Below, one piece after another: positions 25,327 to 33,399 of a stretch of 64,000 nt of DNA (positions within the stretch are counted from its first letter, which is position 1; each line of letters opens with the position of its first letter). Made by a program: the position numbers and the translations under genes. Below the pieces are notes generated by a model. That model saw only the letters and a program-made list of their open reading frames with translations, was not told the origin of the DNA and ran no database searches. This stretch comes from Mesorhizobium sp. B4-1-4 (GTDB lineage Bacteria; Pseudomonadota; Alphaproteobacteria; Rhizobiales; Rhizobiaceae): assembly GCF_006439395.2 (NCBI RefSeq), contig NZ_CP083950.1, forward strand, positions 5,197,001 to 5,261,000, given 5' to 3'.

Positions 25327-25351
25327 GGAACTTATCCTGCGTTCAAGAGTT
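25327..25351 (+). promoter_or_regulatory. Candidate EcfG-type general-stress promoter
   Basis: GGAAC at 25327-25331 and GTT at 25349-25351 are separated by 17 bp, close to the alphaproteobacterial EcfG consensus (GGAAC, 16-17 bp, CGTT), although the base before GTT is A. It lies 118 nt upstream of the small acidic protein gene, which is followed by the isoaspartyl-methyltransferase fusion. Single short matches arise by chance, so this is tentative. Confidence 0.3.
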
Positions 25352-25469
25352 CGCGCACAAGGCTCCCTAAAAGCTCCCGCGTGGGAGGATCAGGTCGACG
25401 CGCCCGTTAAAATTCAAGGCAGTGCAGCGGATCGACCTCATCACATGCCACTTGCAGCGAGGCATTCCG

Positions 25470-25688
25470 ATGAGCAGCAACATTCACCCAAAGACACGCA
25501 AGGTCACCGACAAGGATTTGAAGCAGAATCCCGGCATTGGCGCCTCCAGGGGCACGATCAAAGGTGGCAATCTTCTCGACGAGGACGAGGAACTGGACGG
25601 CGAAAACACTTTTGAGGGAGATGTCGAAAACGACACCACACCGCAAGGCGGTGTCAATCCCCGTCAGACCGGGCGAACCAATGAATAA
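25470..25688 (+). CDS. Small acidic hydrophilic protein of unknown function
   Basis: The 72-residue protein is polar throughout, with no Cys, no Trp and no membrane segment: MSSNIHPKTRKVTDKDLKQN is basic, the middle is acidic (LLDEDEELDGENTFEGD), and the end is Gly/Asn/Thr-rich. This composition suggests an intrinsically disordered protein. GAGG precedes the ATG at good spacing. Similar short Asp/Glu-rich proteins are common in rhizobia, but I cannot name a family. A possible EcfG promoter lies upstream and the methyltransferase fusion follows 147 nt downstream, so a stress role is plausible but inferred. Confidence 0.65.
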   Translation: MSSNIHPKTRKVTDKDLKQNPGIGASRGTIKGGNLLDEDEELDGENTFEGDVENDTTPQGGVNPRQTGRTNE

Positions 25689-25835
25689 GAGCCGGCACGA
25701 CCGGCGTCGAGCCTGCAGAGGAAGACCGGCAGCGATGGTCCGGGGCCGGAAGCCGGGAGAGCGGATACCGCGGAAATGAGTTCGCTCGTCAATAACGTCA
25801 CGTCGACCCGATCAACCGCCTGATTGGAGGCTGTC

Positions 25836-27809
25836 ATGCTGGATTTCGAGCACGCCAGGCATCGGATGGTGGAGGCGCACATCGCGCGCCGGGGTGTGCG
25901 TGACAAGCGGGTTCTGAATGCGGTGCGCCGGGTCGCGCGGGAGCAATTCGTCGACGAAGGTTTTGAGGAATTCGCCTATGAGGACAGCCCGTTGCCGATC
26001 GGCAGCGGACAGACGATCTCGCAACCCTTCATCGTGGCGAAAATGGCTGAGATGGCCGAGATCGAGGCTACCGATCGCGTGCTGGAAATCGGCACCGGCT
26101 CGGGCTACGCGGCAGCCGTACTGGCCGAACTTGCTGAACACGTTTTCACCATCGAGCGGCACCGATCGCTCGCGCAACAGGCGGAGCGGCGGCTCAATGC
26201 CGCGGGTTACCGAAACGTCGAGGTCAGGGTCGGCGACGGCACGAAAGGCTGGCAGGAAAAGGCACCCTTCGACGCTATCGTCGTCGCGGCCGCCGGCAAA
26301 TCCATTCCCCTCGGCTTGCAGGAGCAGTTGGAGATCGGCGGCAGGCTGATCATTCCGGTCGGTGAAGACCCTTACTCCCAGCGGCTCGTTCGGCTGACGC
26401 GGATTGCGGCAAACAAGTTCGAGGAGGAGGACCTCGGCGGTGTCATGTTCGTGCCGCTGATCGGCGAGCATGGCGGGCAGGAAGAAAGCACGCGGTCGGC
26501 GCGCGAGGTACGCCCTCCTCCATTGCCGCAGCAAATCGCGCGGGCGGCCGAAGATCTGCCGCCGATCGACGATCCGGCCTTCGGCGCGATGTTCGACCGG
26601 TTCGGCAGCCGGCGCGTCGTCTTGCTCGGGGAAGCCAGCCACGGCACTTCGGAATTTTATCGTGCGCGCGCGGCGGTCACCCGGCGCCTCCTCCAGCGAC
26701 ACGGGTTCACCATCGTGGCCGTCGAGGCGGACTGGCCGGATGCCGCGCAGATCAATCGATATGTTCGCGCAGAGGAACGGCAGTCGGATGCGCAGCCGCC
26801 TTTCCAGCGCTTCCCGACCTGGATGTGGCGCAACACCGAGGTGGCCGCATTCATCGGCTGGCTGCGTGAATACAACCGGGATGTGCCCGATCATGCGCGG
26901 AAAGCAGGCTTCTACGGACTGGATCTCTACAATATGAGCGGCTCGATCGCCACGGTGCTTGCCTACCTGGAAAAGGTCGATCCCGAAGCGGCCGCGGTCG
27001 CGCGCGAGCGCTATGGCTGTCTGATGCCTTGGCAGAACGAGCCCACCACCTACGGACGCGCGGCGCTGCGGCCGGGCTACAGAACCTGCGAAGAGGCCGT
27101 CGTGCGGCAGTGCATGGATCTGTTCGAACGATCCATGGCGGAGGGCGACGGCGATCTCCTCGACGCCAAGCAGAGTGCACGTCTGGTCGCATCGGCCGAG
27201 CGGTACTACCGCGTGATGTATTATGGTGGCGCCGAGACCTGGAATCTCCGCGATCGGCACATGTTCGAAACGCTCGATCAGCTTCTCGAAGCGCAAGGAC
27301 CGGATTCGAAGGCCGTGGTGTGGGCGCATAACTCGCATATCGGCGATGCGCGGCATACCGATATGGGCACTGTCCGCGACGAGCTCAACATCGGCCAGCT
27401 CTGCCGGGAACGCTTCGGTGCCCGGGCGGCGCTGATCGGCTTCGGAACAGATACCGGTACTGTCGCCTGCGCCTCGGATTGGGACGGTGAGATGGAGGTG
27501 AAGGATGTGAATCCTTCGCTACCGCACAGCTTCGAGCGGATGTGCCACGACAGCGGCAAACCTTCGTTCCTGCTGGATTTTGGGCGCCATGGCCAGCTCG
27601 GCGCCGATCTGGCGGCGCCGAGGCCGGAACGCTATATCGGCGTCATCTACCGGCCGGAGACCGAACGGCTCAGCCATTACATGGACTCGTCCGTCTCCCT
27701 CCAATTCGATGCCTTCGTCTGGTTCGATCGAACGTCCGCGGTCACGCCGCTCGCCATGTCGGCCGACAGCACCGGCAAGGTACCGGATACATTCCCCTTC
27801 GGCATCTGA
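25836..27809 (+). CDS. Protein-L-isoaspartate O-methyltransferase fused to an erythromycin-esterase-like domain
   Basis: The 657-residue protein joins two enzymes in one frame. Residues 1 to about 205 are a complete PCMT: SQPFIVAKMAEMA at 62-74, SAM motif I VLEIGTGSGYAA at 82-93, and DAIVVAAAGKSIPLGLQEQL. PCMT repairs isoaspartyl residues in damaged proteins. From about 240 to the end is an erythromycin-esterase/EreA-like domain with LLGEASHGTSEF, IVAVEADWPDA, GFYGLDLYNMSGS and VVWAHNSHIGDAR, in which Glu and His residues form the expected active site. A Pro-rich linker (REVRPPPLPQQI) joins them. ATG at 25836 follows GGAGG; the upstream TTG is less likely. A terminator hairpin follows. The esterase substrate is unknown. 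Confidence 0.92.
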   Translation: MLDFEHARHRMVEAHIARRGVRDKRVLNAVRRVAREQFVDEGFEEFAYEDSPLPIGSGQTISQPFIVAKMAEMAEIEATDRVLEIGTGSGYAAAVLAELAEHVFTIERHRSLAQQAERRLNAAGYRNVEVRVGDGTKGWQEKAPFDAIVVAAAGKSIPLGLQEQLEIGGRLIIPVGEDPYSQRLVRLTRIAANKFEEEDLGGVMFVPLIGEHGGQEESTRSAREVRPPPLPQQIARAAEDLPPIDDPAFGAMFDRFGSRRVVLLGEASHGTSEFYRARAAVTRRLLQRHGFTIVAVEADWPDAAQINRYVRAEERQSDAQPPFQRFPTWMWRNTEVAAFIGWLREYNRDVPDHARKAGFYGLDLYNMSGSIATVLAYLEKVDPEAAAVARERYGCLMPWQNEPTTYGRAALRPGYRTCEEAVVRQCMDLFERSMAEGDGDLLDAKQSARLVASAERYYRVMYYGGAETWNLRDRHMFETLDQLLEAQGPDSKAVVWAHNSHIGDARHTDMGTVRDELNIGQLCRERFGARAALIGFGTDTGTVACASDWDGEMEVKDVNPSLPHSFERMCHDSGKPSFLLDFGRHGQLGADLAAPRPERYIGVIYRPETERLSHYMDSSVSLQFDAFVWFDRTSAVTPLAMSADSTGKVPDTFPFGI

Positions 27810-27849
27810 GGTCCGGAACTTCATTCCAGTGCATTGGCGGGTCCTGTCG

Positions 27850-27878
27850 AAAAAGCCTGGTTCCGTCCGGGCTTTTTT
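27850..27878 (+). terminator. Rho-independent terminator after the PCMT-esterase gene
   Basis: An A-rich left arm with AAAAGCC and a right arm GGCTTTTTT flank an extended stem-loop and end in six T residues. It lies 41 nt after the stop. The A-run on the left could let it work in both directions. Confidence 0.8.
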
Positions 27879-28009
27879 GGGGGGCGGGCATCTGTTCCCG
27901 TGATCGGCGAAACTGAAAAGCACGCGCGCGGCGTGACTGCTTGTGCGCTTCCAAAGGCTGTCAATTCGTCGCCGCGCGATACCCCGACGCAATCAGCCGG
28001 GTCCTGGCC

Positions 28010-29557
28010 TCACTCCATGACGGCGCTGTGGTCGATCTTGGCCGGCGTCCCGGGCTTGCGCAGCAGGAGCACCAGCGGAATAGCGGCCAGCGACAGGATC
28101 ATCATCAGCTTGAAGTCGTTCATGTAGCTGATGATCGTCGCCTGCAGCGTCACCACGCCGTCCAGCGCCGCGCGGCCGGCGGCGGTGTAGGGGCTCATCG
28201 CCTGGGCGATCGCCGGATTGCCGAACGCCTGGTTGAAGGGCGTCACATAGGTGGCGATGTTGGCATGGTTGATCTGCACGTTCTGCGTCAGCAGAGCGGT
28301 GACGACCGATATGCCGACGCTGGAGCCGATATTTCGCGACAGATTGTAGAGCCCGGTGCCTTCCGCGCGCCGCTCCGGCGCCAGCGTGGCGAAGGTGATG
28401 GTGGTCAGCGGCACGAACAGGAAGCCCAGTCCGGCGCCCTGGATGAAGCCGGTGCTGACGATCGTCCATTGCGACACGTCGGGTGTCCAGCCGGTCATGT
28501 CGTACATCGCCCAAGCGGTGACCAGCAGGCCGGTCAACAGCAGCCAGCGCGTGTCGACCTTGCCGACCAGCCGGCCGACGAGGAACATGCACGCCATGGT
28601 GCCGAGGCCGCGTGGGCCCATGACGATGCCGGCCGTTACCACCGGATATCCCATCAGCGTCTGAAGATAAGGCGTCATCAACGCCAGCGAGGCGAGATAG
28701 GTGATGCCGATGATGAAGATGAAGACCATGCCGACGGCGAAATTCCGGTCGAGGAAGAGCCTCGGGTTCACGAAGGTGTTGCGGCCGGTGAAGGTGTGGA
28801 CGAGGAAGATATAGAAGGCGGACGCGCAGATCAGCGCCTCGACGATGATCTCGGATGACGAGAACCAGTTGAGCTGCTCGCCGCGATCGAGAAACATCTG
28901 CAGGGCCGCGATGGTGATGCTGAGCATGCCGAAGCCCAGCCAGTCCAGCCTGGCCTTGAAGTCCAGCTTCGTTTCCAGGACGAACATCGACACGCCGGCG
29001 AAGGCCAGCGCCCCGATCGGCACGTTGATGTAGAACACCCAGCGCCAGCTGACATTTTCGGTCAGCCAGCCGCCGATGACCGGGCCCAGCACCGGCCCGA
29101 CCATCACCGAAACGCCGAACAGCGCCATCGCCGAGCCGCGCTCTTCCACGCTGTAGATATCGAGCAGGATGCTCTGTGACAGCGGCACCAGGGCCGCGCC
29201 GAACAGGCCTTGCAGCAGGCGGAAGCCGACGATCTGCGGCAGCGACTGCGCGAAACCGCACAGCACCGAGGCGACCACGAAGCCGGTGATCGAGGTCAAG
29301 AGGATACGCTTGCGGCCGAAACGGTTGGCAAGGTAGCCTGAGGGCGGCGTCATGACCGCGGCCGCGACGATATAGGAAGTCAGTACCCAGTTGATCTGGT
29401 CGGCGCTCGCCGAGACGCTGCCCTGGATGTAGGGCAGCGCCACATTGGCGATGGTCGTGTCCAGCGCCTGCATGATGACGGCCAGGATCACGCAAGCTGT
29501 GATGGCGCCGCGATTGGCGACCACCGGTGTGCCTCCCGTAGCGGCCGCGCTGGTCAT
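28010..29557 (-). CDS. DHA2-family MFS multidrug efflux permease (EmrB-like)
   Basis: The 515-residue, 14-helix proton antiporter begins its first helix at ITACVILAVIMQALDTTIANVA; LDTTIANVALP is the DHA2 motif in helix 1. Motif A-like NRFGRKRILL and motif C GVSVMVGPVLGPVIGGWLT are visible. The ATG at 29557 overlaps the stop of the membrane-fusion gene (ATGA), and a MarR gene heads the set, so marR-emrA-emrB-like genes form one operon. The pump should export hydrophobic or amphiphilic compounds through a TolC-type channel encoded elsewhere. The 200 bp downstream hold only the terminator of the opposing gene. Confidence 0.93.
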   Translation of the reverse strand: MTSAAATGGTPVVANRGAITACVILAVIMQALDTTIANVALPYIQGSVSASADQINWVLTSYIVAAAVMTPPSGYLANRFGRKRILLTSITGFVVASVLCGFAQSLPQIVGFRLLQGLFGAALVPLSQSILLDIYSVEERGSAMALFGVSVMVGPVLGPVIGGWLTENVSWRWVFYINVPIGALAFAGVSMFVLETKLDFKARLDWLGFGMLSITIAALQMFLDRGEQLNWFSSSEIIVEALICASAFYIFLVHTFTGRNTFVNPRLFLDRNFAVGMVFIFIIGITYLASLALMTPYLQTLMGYPVVTAGIVMGPRGLGTMACMFLVGRLVGKVDTRWLLLTGLLVTAWAMYDMTGWTPDVSQWTIVSTGFIQGAGLGFLFVPLTTITFATLAPERRAEGTGLYNLSRNIGSSVGISVVTALLTQNVQINHANIATYVTPFNQAFGNPAIAQAMSPYTAAGRAALDGVVTLQATIISYMNDFKLMMILSLAAIPLVLLLRKPGTPAKIDHSAVME

Positions 29558-30849
29558 GACTTTTGTCCGAAGCTCTTCAGGAGGTTGGTGACGAAGTCCG
29601 GCAGGCCGCGCGCATGGCCGGTGTCGACATCGACCACGACGCTCATGCCACCCCGCAGCGGCGGTTTGCCCCCGATATCGTCCACGGCCACGCGCATCGG
29701 GATGCGCTGCACGACCTTGACCCAGTTGCCGGTGGTGTTCTGGGCCGGCAGCAGCGAGAAGCTCGACGACGAGGCGGGGCTGATCGAGGCAACCGTGCCG
29801 TGCCACACGGCACCCGGATAGGTATCGACGCTGATCGTTGCCGTCTGTCCCGGCCTGACATAGGTCAGCTCGGTTTCCTTGGGCTCGGCCGCGATCCACA
29901 GATCGGTCGACGAAACCAGGCTGAAGGCCGGCTGCGAAGCCGGCAGATACTTGCCGACCTGAAGCGCATCGACATTGGTGACGATGCCGTCAAAGGGAGC
30001 CTTGACCACGGCATCGGTGAGGTTGCGCTGTGCATCGTCGACGCCCGACTGAGCCTGCAGGTAAAACGGGTTCTTCTCCACCGGCTGGTTGGCGTCGCCG
30101 CCGAGCTGGGCAAGCATGGCCTGAGCCTGTGACTTGGCAACGGACACTTTCTGGCGCGCCGCGACGAGGTCGTGCTGGGCGCTGTCGAAGGACGCCTTCG
30201 AGGCGGTGGAGGTCTTGAGCAGATTCTGCTGCCGCTGGAAGGCGGCCTCGTAATAAGGAATGTCGGCCTCGGCCTGCTCGATCTGCGCCAGCGACTGCTG
30301 GTAGCTCGCCTGCAAGGTCAGCACCTGGTTGCGCACGGTTCCGAGCTGGGCTTGGGCGGCGGCGAGCGTGGTTTCGAAAGAAGCCGGCCGCAAACGGAAG
30401 AGCACGTCACCCTTCTTCACAGCCTGATTCTCGTGCACGTCGATTTCCTGCACGGTGCCGGAGACGTCGGTTGACACGCCGAGCGACTGGGCCTGGATAT
30501 AGGCATTGTCGGTCGTCATCACCTGGCCGCCGGTGACATAGTAATAGCCGCCGACCACCAGCGCGACGGGCAGCAAGGCAAAGAGCACCGGCCGCGTCAG
30601 GCCGCGCCTCGGCTTGACCGGCCCGGGAGCGACAGCCGCGACCGGGGCCTGCCGTGGCTGCGGCTCCCTGGACGGAGCCTCGAGCGCCGCCGGCTCCAGG
30701 GCGACCGGCGCTTCCAGCTCGTCATTGTCGATGACGACGTTGCCGCGCCTTTGTTCGCGCTCGCTGTCCAGCCGGATGACCTGGTCGCTGGCTCTTTCGC
30801 CGACACCTTCTTTGTCAGCAGGCTTCTTGGGTGATGTTGATTCAGCCAT
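29554..30849 (-). CDS. HlyD/EmrA-family membrane fusion protein
   Basis: The 431-residue periplasmic adaptor has an unusually long cytoplasmic N-terminus of about 85 charged and Pro-rich residues, one membrane anchor (TRPVLFALLPVALVVGGYYY), a biotinyl-lipoyl half-motif (DVSGTVQEIDVHENQAVKKG), a helical hairpin of roughly 110 residues, and the second lipoyl half (VVKAPFDGIVTNVDALQVGK). The C-terminal barrel includes GNWVKVVQRIPMRV, typical of EmrA. Both ends overlap neighbouring genes: its start overlaps the MarR stop, and its stop overlaps the permease start. It links the DHA2 pump to an outer-membrane channel. Confidence 0.93.
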   Translation of the reverse strand: MAESTSPKKPADKEGVGERASDQVIRLDSEREQRRGNVVIDNDELEAPVALEPAALEAPSREPQPRQAPVAAVAPGPVKPRRGLTRPVLFALLPVALVVGGYYYVTGGQVMTTDNAYIQAQSLGVSTDVSGTVQEIDVHENQAVKKGDVLFRLRPASFETTLAAAQAQLGTVRNQVLTLQASYQQSLAQIEQAEADIPYYEAAFQRQQNLLKTSTASKASFDSAQHDLVAARQKVSVAKSQAQAMLAQLGGDANQPVEKNPFYLQAQSGVDDAQRNLTDAVVKAPFDGIVTNVDALQVGKYLPASQPAFSLVSSTDLWIAAEPKETELTYVRPGQTATISVDTYPGAVWHGTVASISPASSSSFSLLPAQNTTGNWVKVVQRIPMRVAVDDIGGKPPLRGGMSVVVDVDTGHARGLPDFVTNLLKSFGQKS

Positions 30850-31306
30850 GTACTTTCTCCCGGTCGACGGCTGGCTGGGCGCAAGCCGCGAGCAGATTGG
30901 ATTTGATCAAGCTTAGGGTTTGCAGCAGATGCTGCCGTGCATCCGACGAAAGGCCGGCGAAGGCCTCGTCTCGTGTTTTCTGGCCGTTGCCGCGCATGAG
31001 CTCGAGCAGCGGATGGGCCTGCGGCGTCAGATAAAGCAGCCAGGCCCTGCGGTCGGCTGGATTGGGCCGGCGCTCGATGAAGCCCCGGGCTTCCATCTTG
31101 TCCAGCAACCGGGCGAGTGTGATCGGCATGATCTCGATGAAGTCGGCGAGCTTGTTCTGGTGAACGCCTTCATGCAGCGAAAGATAGGCCAGTACCTGCC
31201 ATTGAGCCCGCGTCAGCCCCGATGCGCGTGAACGCTGCTCGAACCGCTTTCGAAGCAGACGCGCGACATCGTGCAGCACGAAGCTGATATTGGAGGAGGA
31301 GGACAT
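30842..31306 (-). CDS. MarR-family transcriptional regulator of the efflux operon
   Basis: The 154-residue winged-helix dimeric regulator shows LTRAQWQVLAYLSLHEGVHQ, then NKLADFIEIMPITLARLLDK as the recognition helix, and the wing ARGFIERRPNPADRRAWLLY with the hallmark DRR. Its stop lies inside the start of the membrane-fusion gene, so it is the first gene of the operon and very probably its repressor, released by pump substrates. No Shine-Dalgarno sequence precedes the ATG at 31306: the leader there is pyrimidine-rich. Confidence 0.93.
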   Translation of the reverse strand: MSSSSNISFVLHDVARLLRKRFEQRSRASGLTRAQWQVLAYLSLHEGVHQNKLADFIEIMPITLARLLDKMEARGFIERRPNPADRRAWLLYLTPQAHPLLELMRGNGQKTRDEAFAGLSSDARQHLLQTLSLIKSNLLAACAQPAVDREKVHG

Positions 31307-31335
31307 GGGAGGAGATCAGGGTCTGCCGACAACTT

Positions 31336-31376
31336 TTAGTGAGCATGCTTATTATCATCATGCACATAATCCTGCT
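31336..31376. promoter_or_regulatory. A/T-rich promoter-operator region of the MarR operon
   Basis: This short A/T-rich island in GC-rich surroundings contains the palindrome AGCATGCT and a TTATTATCATCATGCACATAA-like inverted A/T pattern, about 35 nt upstream of the MarR start. It is the natural place for the operon promoter and autoregulatory operator. The exact elements are not resolved. Confidence 0.35.
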
Positions 31377-31483
31377 GGACGGCGGGCGCAAGACGGATTA
31401 GACCGCGCAGAAGAAAAATTGCATGGGTCAAGGCGCGCCAAAGGCGCCCAGGCGGCAAGAATTTTCCGGCAAGGGTTTCGACG

Positions 31484-31798
31484 ATGAATTGGATCAGCAT
31501 CGCAGCCGTGACGGCTCTCGTCGGGTGCCCGGGCGCGGCGGTGGCAAAGGAGGCGGTCAGCTGCGGCGGTGCCGCCATGCTGGGTGGCGCACAGCTGAAC
31601 TGCAGCCACGTCGAACCCAAGGCGCCCCAGCAATTCTGCACGTTTAGCTGGGATCTCCACACGACATCGGGCGATCAGAAAGTGGTCGAGGGCACCTTCA
31701 TGTTGCCGCCCGGCGCCGCCAACGTCACCATCTACCAAGGCAGCGGTTTCGACAGCGCGCTGTCCAATCCGATCGTCATCTGCCGCGGCAACAAATGA
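31484..31798 (+). CDS. Small exported protein of unknown function
   Basis: The 104-residue product starts with a signal peptide (MNWISIAAVTALVGCPGAAV, cleavage probably near AVAK). The mature part of about 80 residues has four Cys (SCGG, LNCSH, QFCTF, VICRG), enough for two disulfides in the periplasm, and alternating polar and hydrophobic residues that suggest beta strands. No family is recognised. It is transcribed divergently from the MarR operon and stands 120 nt before the acetyltransferase gene. Confidence 0.7.
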   Translation: MNWISIAAVTALVGCPGAAVAKEAVSCGGAAMLGGAQLNCSHVEPKAPQQFCTFSWDLHTTSGDQKVVEGTFMLPPGAANVTIYQGSGFDSALSNPIVICRGNK

Positions 31799-31918
31799 GC
31801 TTGTCCGCCAACGAAGGCTCGCTCCCCGGCCGATTGGTGCTATAGGGCGGATCACGTTATTTTGACCGGCATCTCCGTTTCCGGATGCGCCTGTCCGCCA
31901 ATTCCCGGACGAACCGAC

Positions 31919-32557
31919 ATGAACGGACCCAACCCCGACATCAAGCACCCGATCGCGATACACACGCGCGTCGGTTTCCTGAAGCCGCTGGTGACGACGC
32001 CGAACATCGAGATCGGCGACTACACCTATTATGACGACCCGGACGGGCCGGACAAATTCGCCGAAAAATGCGTACTGCACCACTATCCCTTCATCGGCGA
32101 CAAGCTCATCATCGGCAGGTTTTGCGCCATAGCCGAAGGCGCGCGCTTCATCATGAACGGCGCCAACCATGCCATGTCTGGCTTTTCGACCTATCCGTTC
32201 AACATTTTCGGCCATGGCTGGGAACAGGGTTTTGACCCGGCGACATGGTCGAAGGAGGTACGCGGCGACACGGTGGTCGGCAGCGATGTCTGGATCGGCA
32301 TGGAGGCGGTGATCCTGCCCGGCGTGGAAATCGGCCACGGCGCCATCATCGCCGCGAAATCGGTGGTGACGCACGATGTGCCGCCCTATGCCATCGTCGC
32401 CGGCAATGCGGCCAGGGTGGTGAAGATGCGTTTCGACGACAGAACGATCAGGCGGTTGCTGGCGCTGGCATGGTGGGACTGGCCGGTGGACAAGATCAGT
32501 CGCAATCTCGATGCCATCCGGGGCGCCGACATCTCTCTTCTGGAGACAGCAGCTTGA
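31919..32557 (+). CDS. Vat-family xenobiotic O-acetyltransferase
   Basis: The 212-residue left-handed beta-helix acetyltransferase is trimeric in characterised relatives. Family marks are GDYTYYDDPDGPDKFAE near residue 38, IGRFCAIAEGARFIMNGANH whose His is the general base, MSGFSTYPFNIFG, and hexapeptide repeats DTVVGSDVWIGMEAVILPGV and GHGAIIAAKSVVTHDVPPYA. Members acetylate streptogramin A or chloramphenicol, but chromosomal copies often have unknown substrates. ATG at 31919 gives the normal family length; an in-frame TTG lies at 31862. Its stop overlaps the TTG start of yihA, so the two are translationally coupled, an accessory gene fused onto a housekeeping one. Confidence 0.93.
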   Translation: MNGPNPDIKHPIAIHTRVGFLKPLVTTPNIEIGDYTYYDDPDGPDKFAEKCVLHHYPFIGDKLIIGRFCAIAEGARFIMNGANHAMSGFSTYPFNIFGHGWEQGFDPATWSKEVRGDTVVGSDVWIGMEAVILPGVEIGHGAIIAAKSVVTHDVPPYAIVAGNAARVVKMRFDDRTIRRLLALAWWDWPVDKISRNLDAIRGADISLLETAA

Positions 32558-33213
32558 ACACTCAAAACAGCACCACGATCGGCACCGACCTGTTCACGCG
32601 CGGGTGGATCTTCATTCGCGGCGTGCCGGCGATGAAGTTCCTGCCACCGGAAGGCCCGCCCGAGATCGCCTTTGCCGGTCGCTCCAACGTCGGCAAGTCC
32701 TCGCTCATCAACGCCCTGGTCAACCAGAAGGGGCTGGCGCGCACCTCCAACACGCCGGGGCGAACGCAGGAGCTCAACTACTTCGTGCCGGATGGATTTT
32801 CGGGCGAGGGCGCCGACCTGCCGCCGATGGCGCTGGTCGATATGCCTGGCTACGGCTATGCCACCGCGCCCAAGGAGAAGGTCGACGAATGGACGAAGCT
32901 GGTCTTCGACTACCTCAAGGGCCGCGTCACGCTGAAGCGGGTCTATGTGCTGATCGATGCCCGCCACGGCATCAAGGCCAAGGACGACGAGGTGCTGTCG
33001 CTGCTCGACAAGGCGGCGGTGTCCTACCAGATCGTGCTGACCAAGACCGACAAGATCAAGGCTGCCGGCGTGCCGCGGCTGATCGAGGAGACGCTGGCCA
33101 AGATCAAGAAGCGTCCGGCGGCGTTTCCGTTCGTGCTCGCGACATCATCGGAAAAGGGCGAAGGCCTTGAGGAATTGCAGGCCGCGATCGTGCTCGCGGC
33201 CAATGGCGGCTAG
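32554..33213 (+). CDS. yihA: Ribosome biogenesis GTP-binding protein (YsxC/EngB)
   Basis: The 219-residue GTPase is needed for large-subunit assembly. All G motifs are present: G1 GRSNVGKSSLI, G2 region NTPGRTQELNYF, G3 DMPGYGYA, G4 TKTDK and G5 ATSSEKGEG. The N-terminal TRGWIFIRGVPAMKFLPPEG is typical of Rhizobiales members. Start: TTG at 32554, with GGAGAC upstream, overlapping the stop of the acetyltransferase (TTGA). In related genomes this gene usually lies between yidC and argB; here about 7.5 kb of accessory genes separate it from yidC and 8.4 kb from argB. Confidence 0.96.
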   Translation: MNTQNSTTIGTDLFTRGWIFIRGVPAMKFLPPEGPPEIAFAGRSNVGKSSLINALVNQKGLARTSNTPGRTQELNYFVPDGFSGEGADLPPMALVDMPGYGYATAPKEKVDEWTKLVFDYLKGRVTLKRVYVLIDARHGIKAKDDEVLSLLDKAAVSYQIVLTKTDKIKAAGVPRLIEETLAKIKKRPAAFPFVLATSSEKGEGLEELQAAIVLAANGG

Positions 33214-33221
33214 AGCCGGAT

Positions 33222-33248
33222 GATTTCAGGTCGAGTCGACCTGAAATC
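33222..33248. repeat. Perfect 13-bp inverted repeat after yihA
   Basis: GATTTCAGGTCGA and TCGACCTGAAATC pair perfectly around a single central base, 8 nt after the yihA stop. There is no T-tract, so it is a palindromic intergenic element rather than a standard terminator, though it may slow transcription. Confidence 0.7.
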
Positions 33249-33273
33249 TGAGTCCGTCTCTAAATCAAAAAGT

Positions 33274-33326
33274 TAGAGCATGATGTCGTCCGAAAACCGC
33301 TTCACACTTTTCGGCATCATGCTCTA
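33274..33326. repeat. Rhizobial palindromic repeat, GAGCATGATG arm type
   Basis: The arms TAGAGCATGATG and CATCATGCTCTA enclose the core CCGAAAACCGCTTCACACTT and beyond. This form is common in Mesorhizobium-type intergenic regions. The core is shared with the elements at 59856-59898, 63322-63364 and 63384-63427, which carry different arms. Confidence 0.75.
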
Positions 33327-33399
33327 GACGTCGTACGCGCATCCGTTGACCGCGCCTTGGCGATCCGTCAACATCGCAGCGCCATGTGAGGCGAACCGG

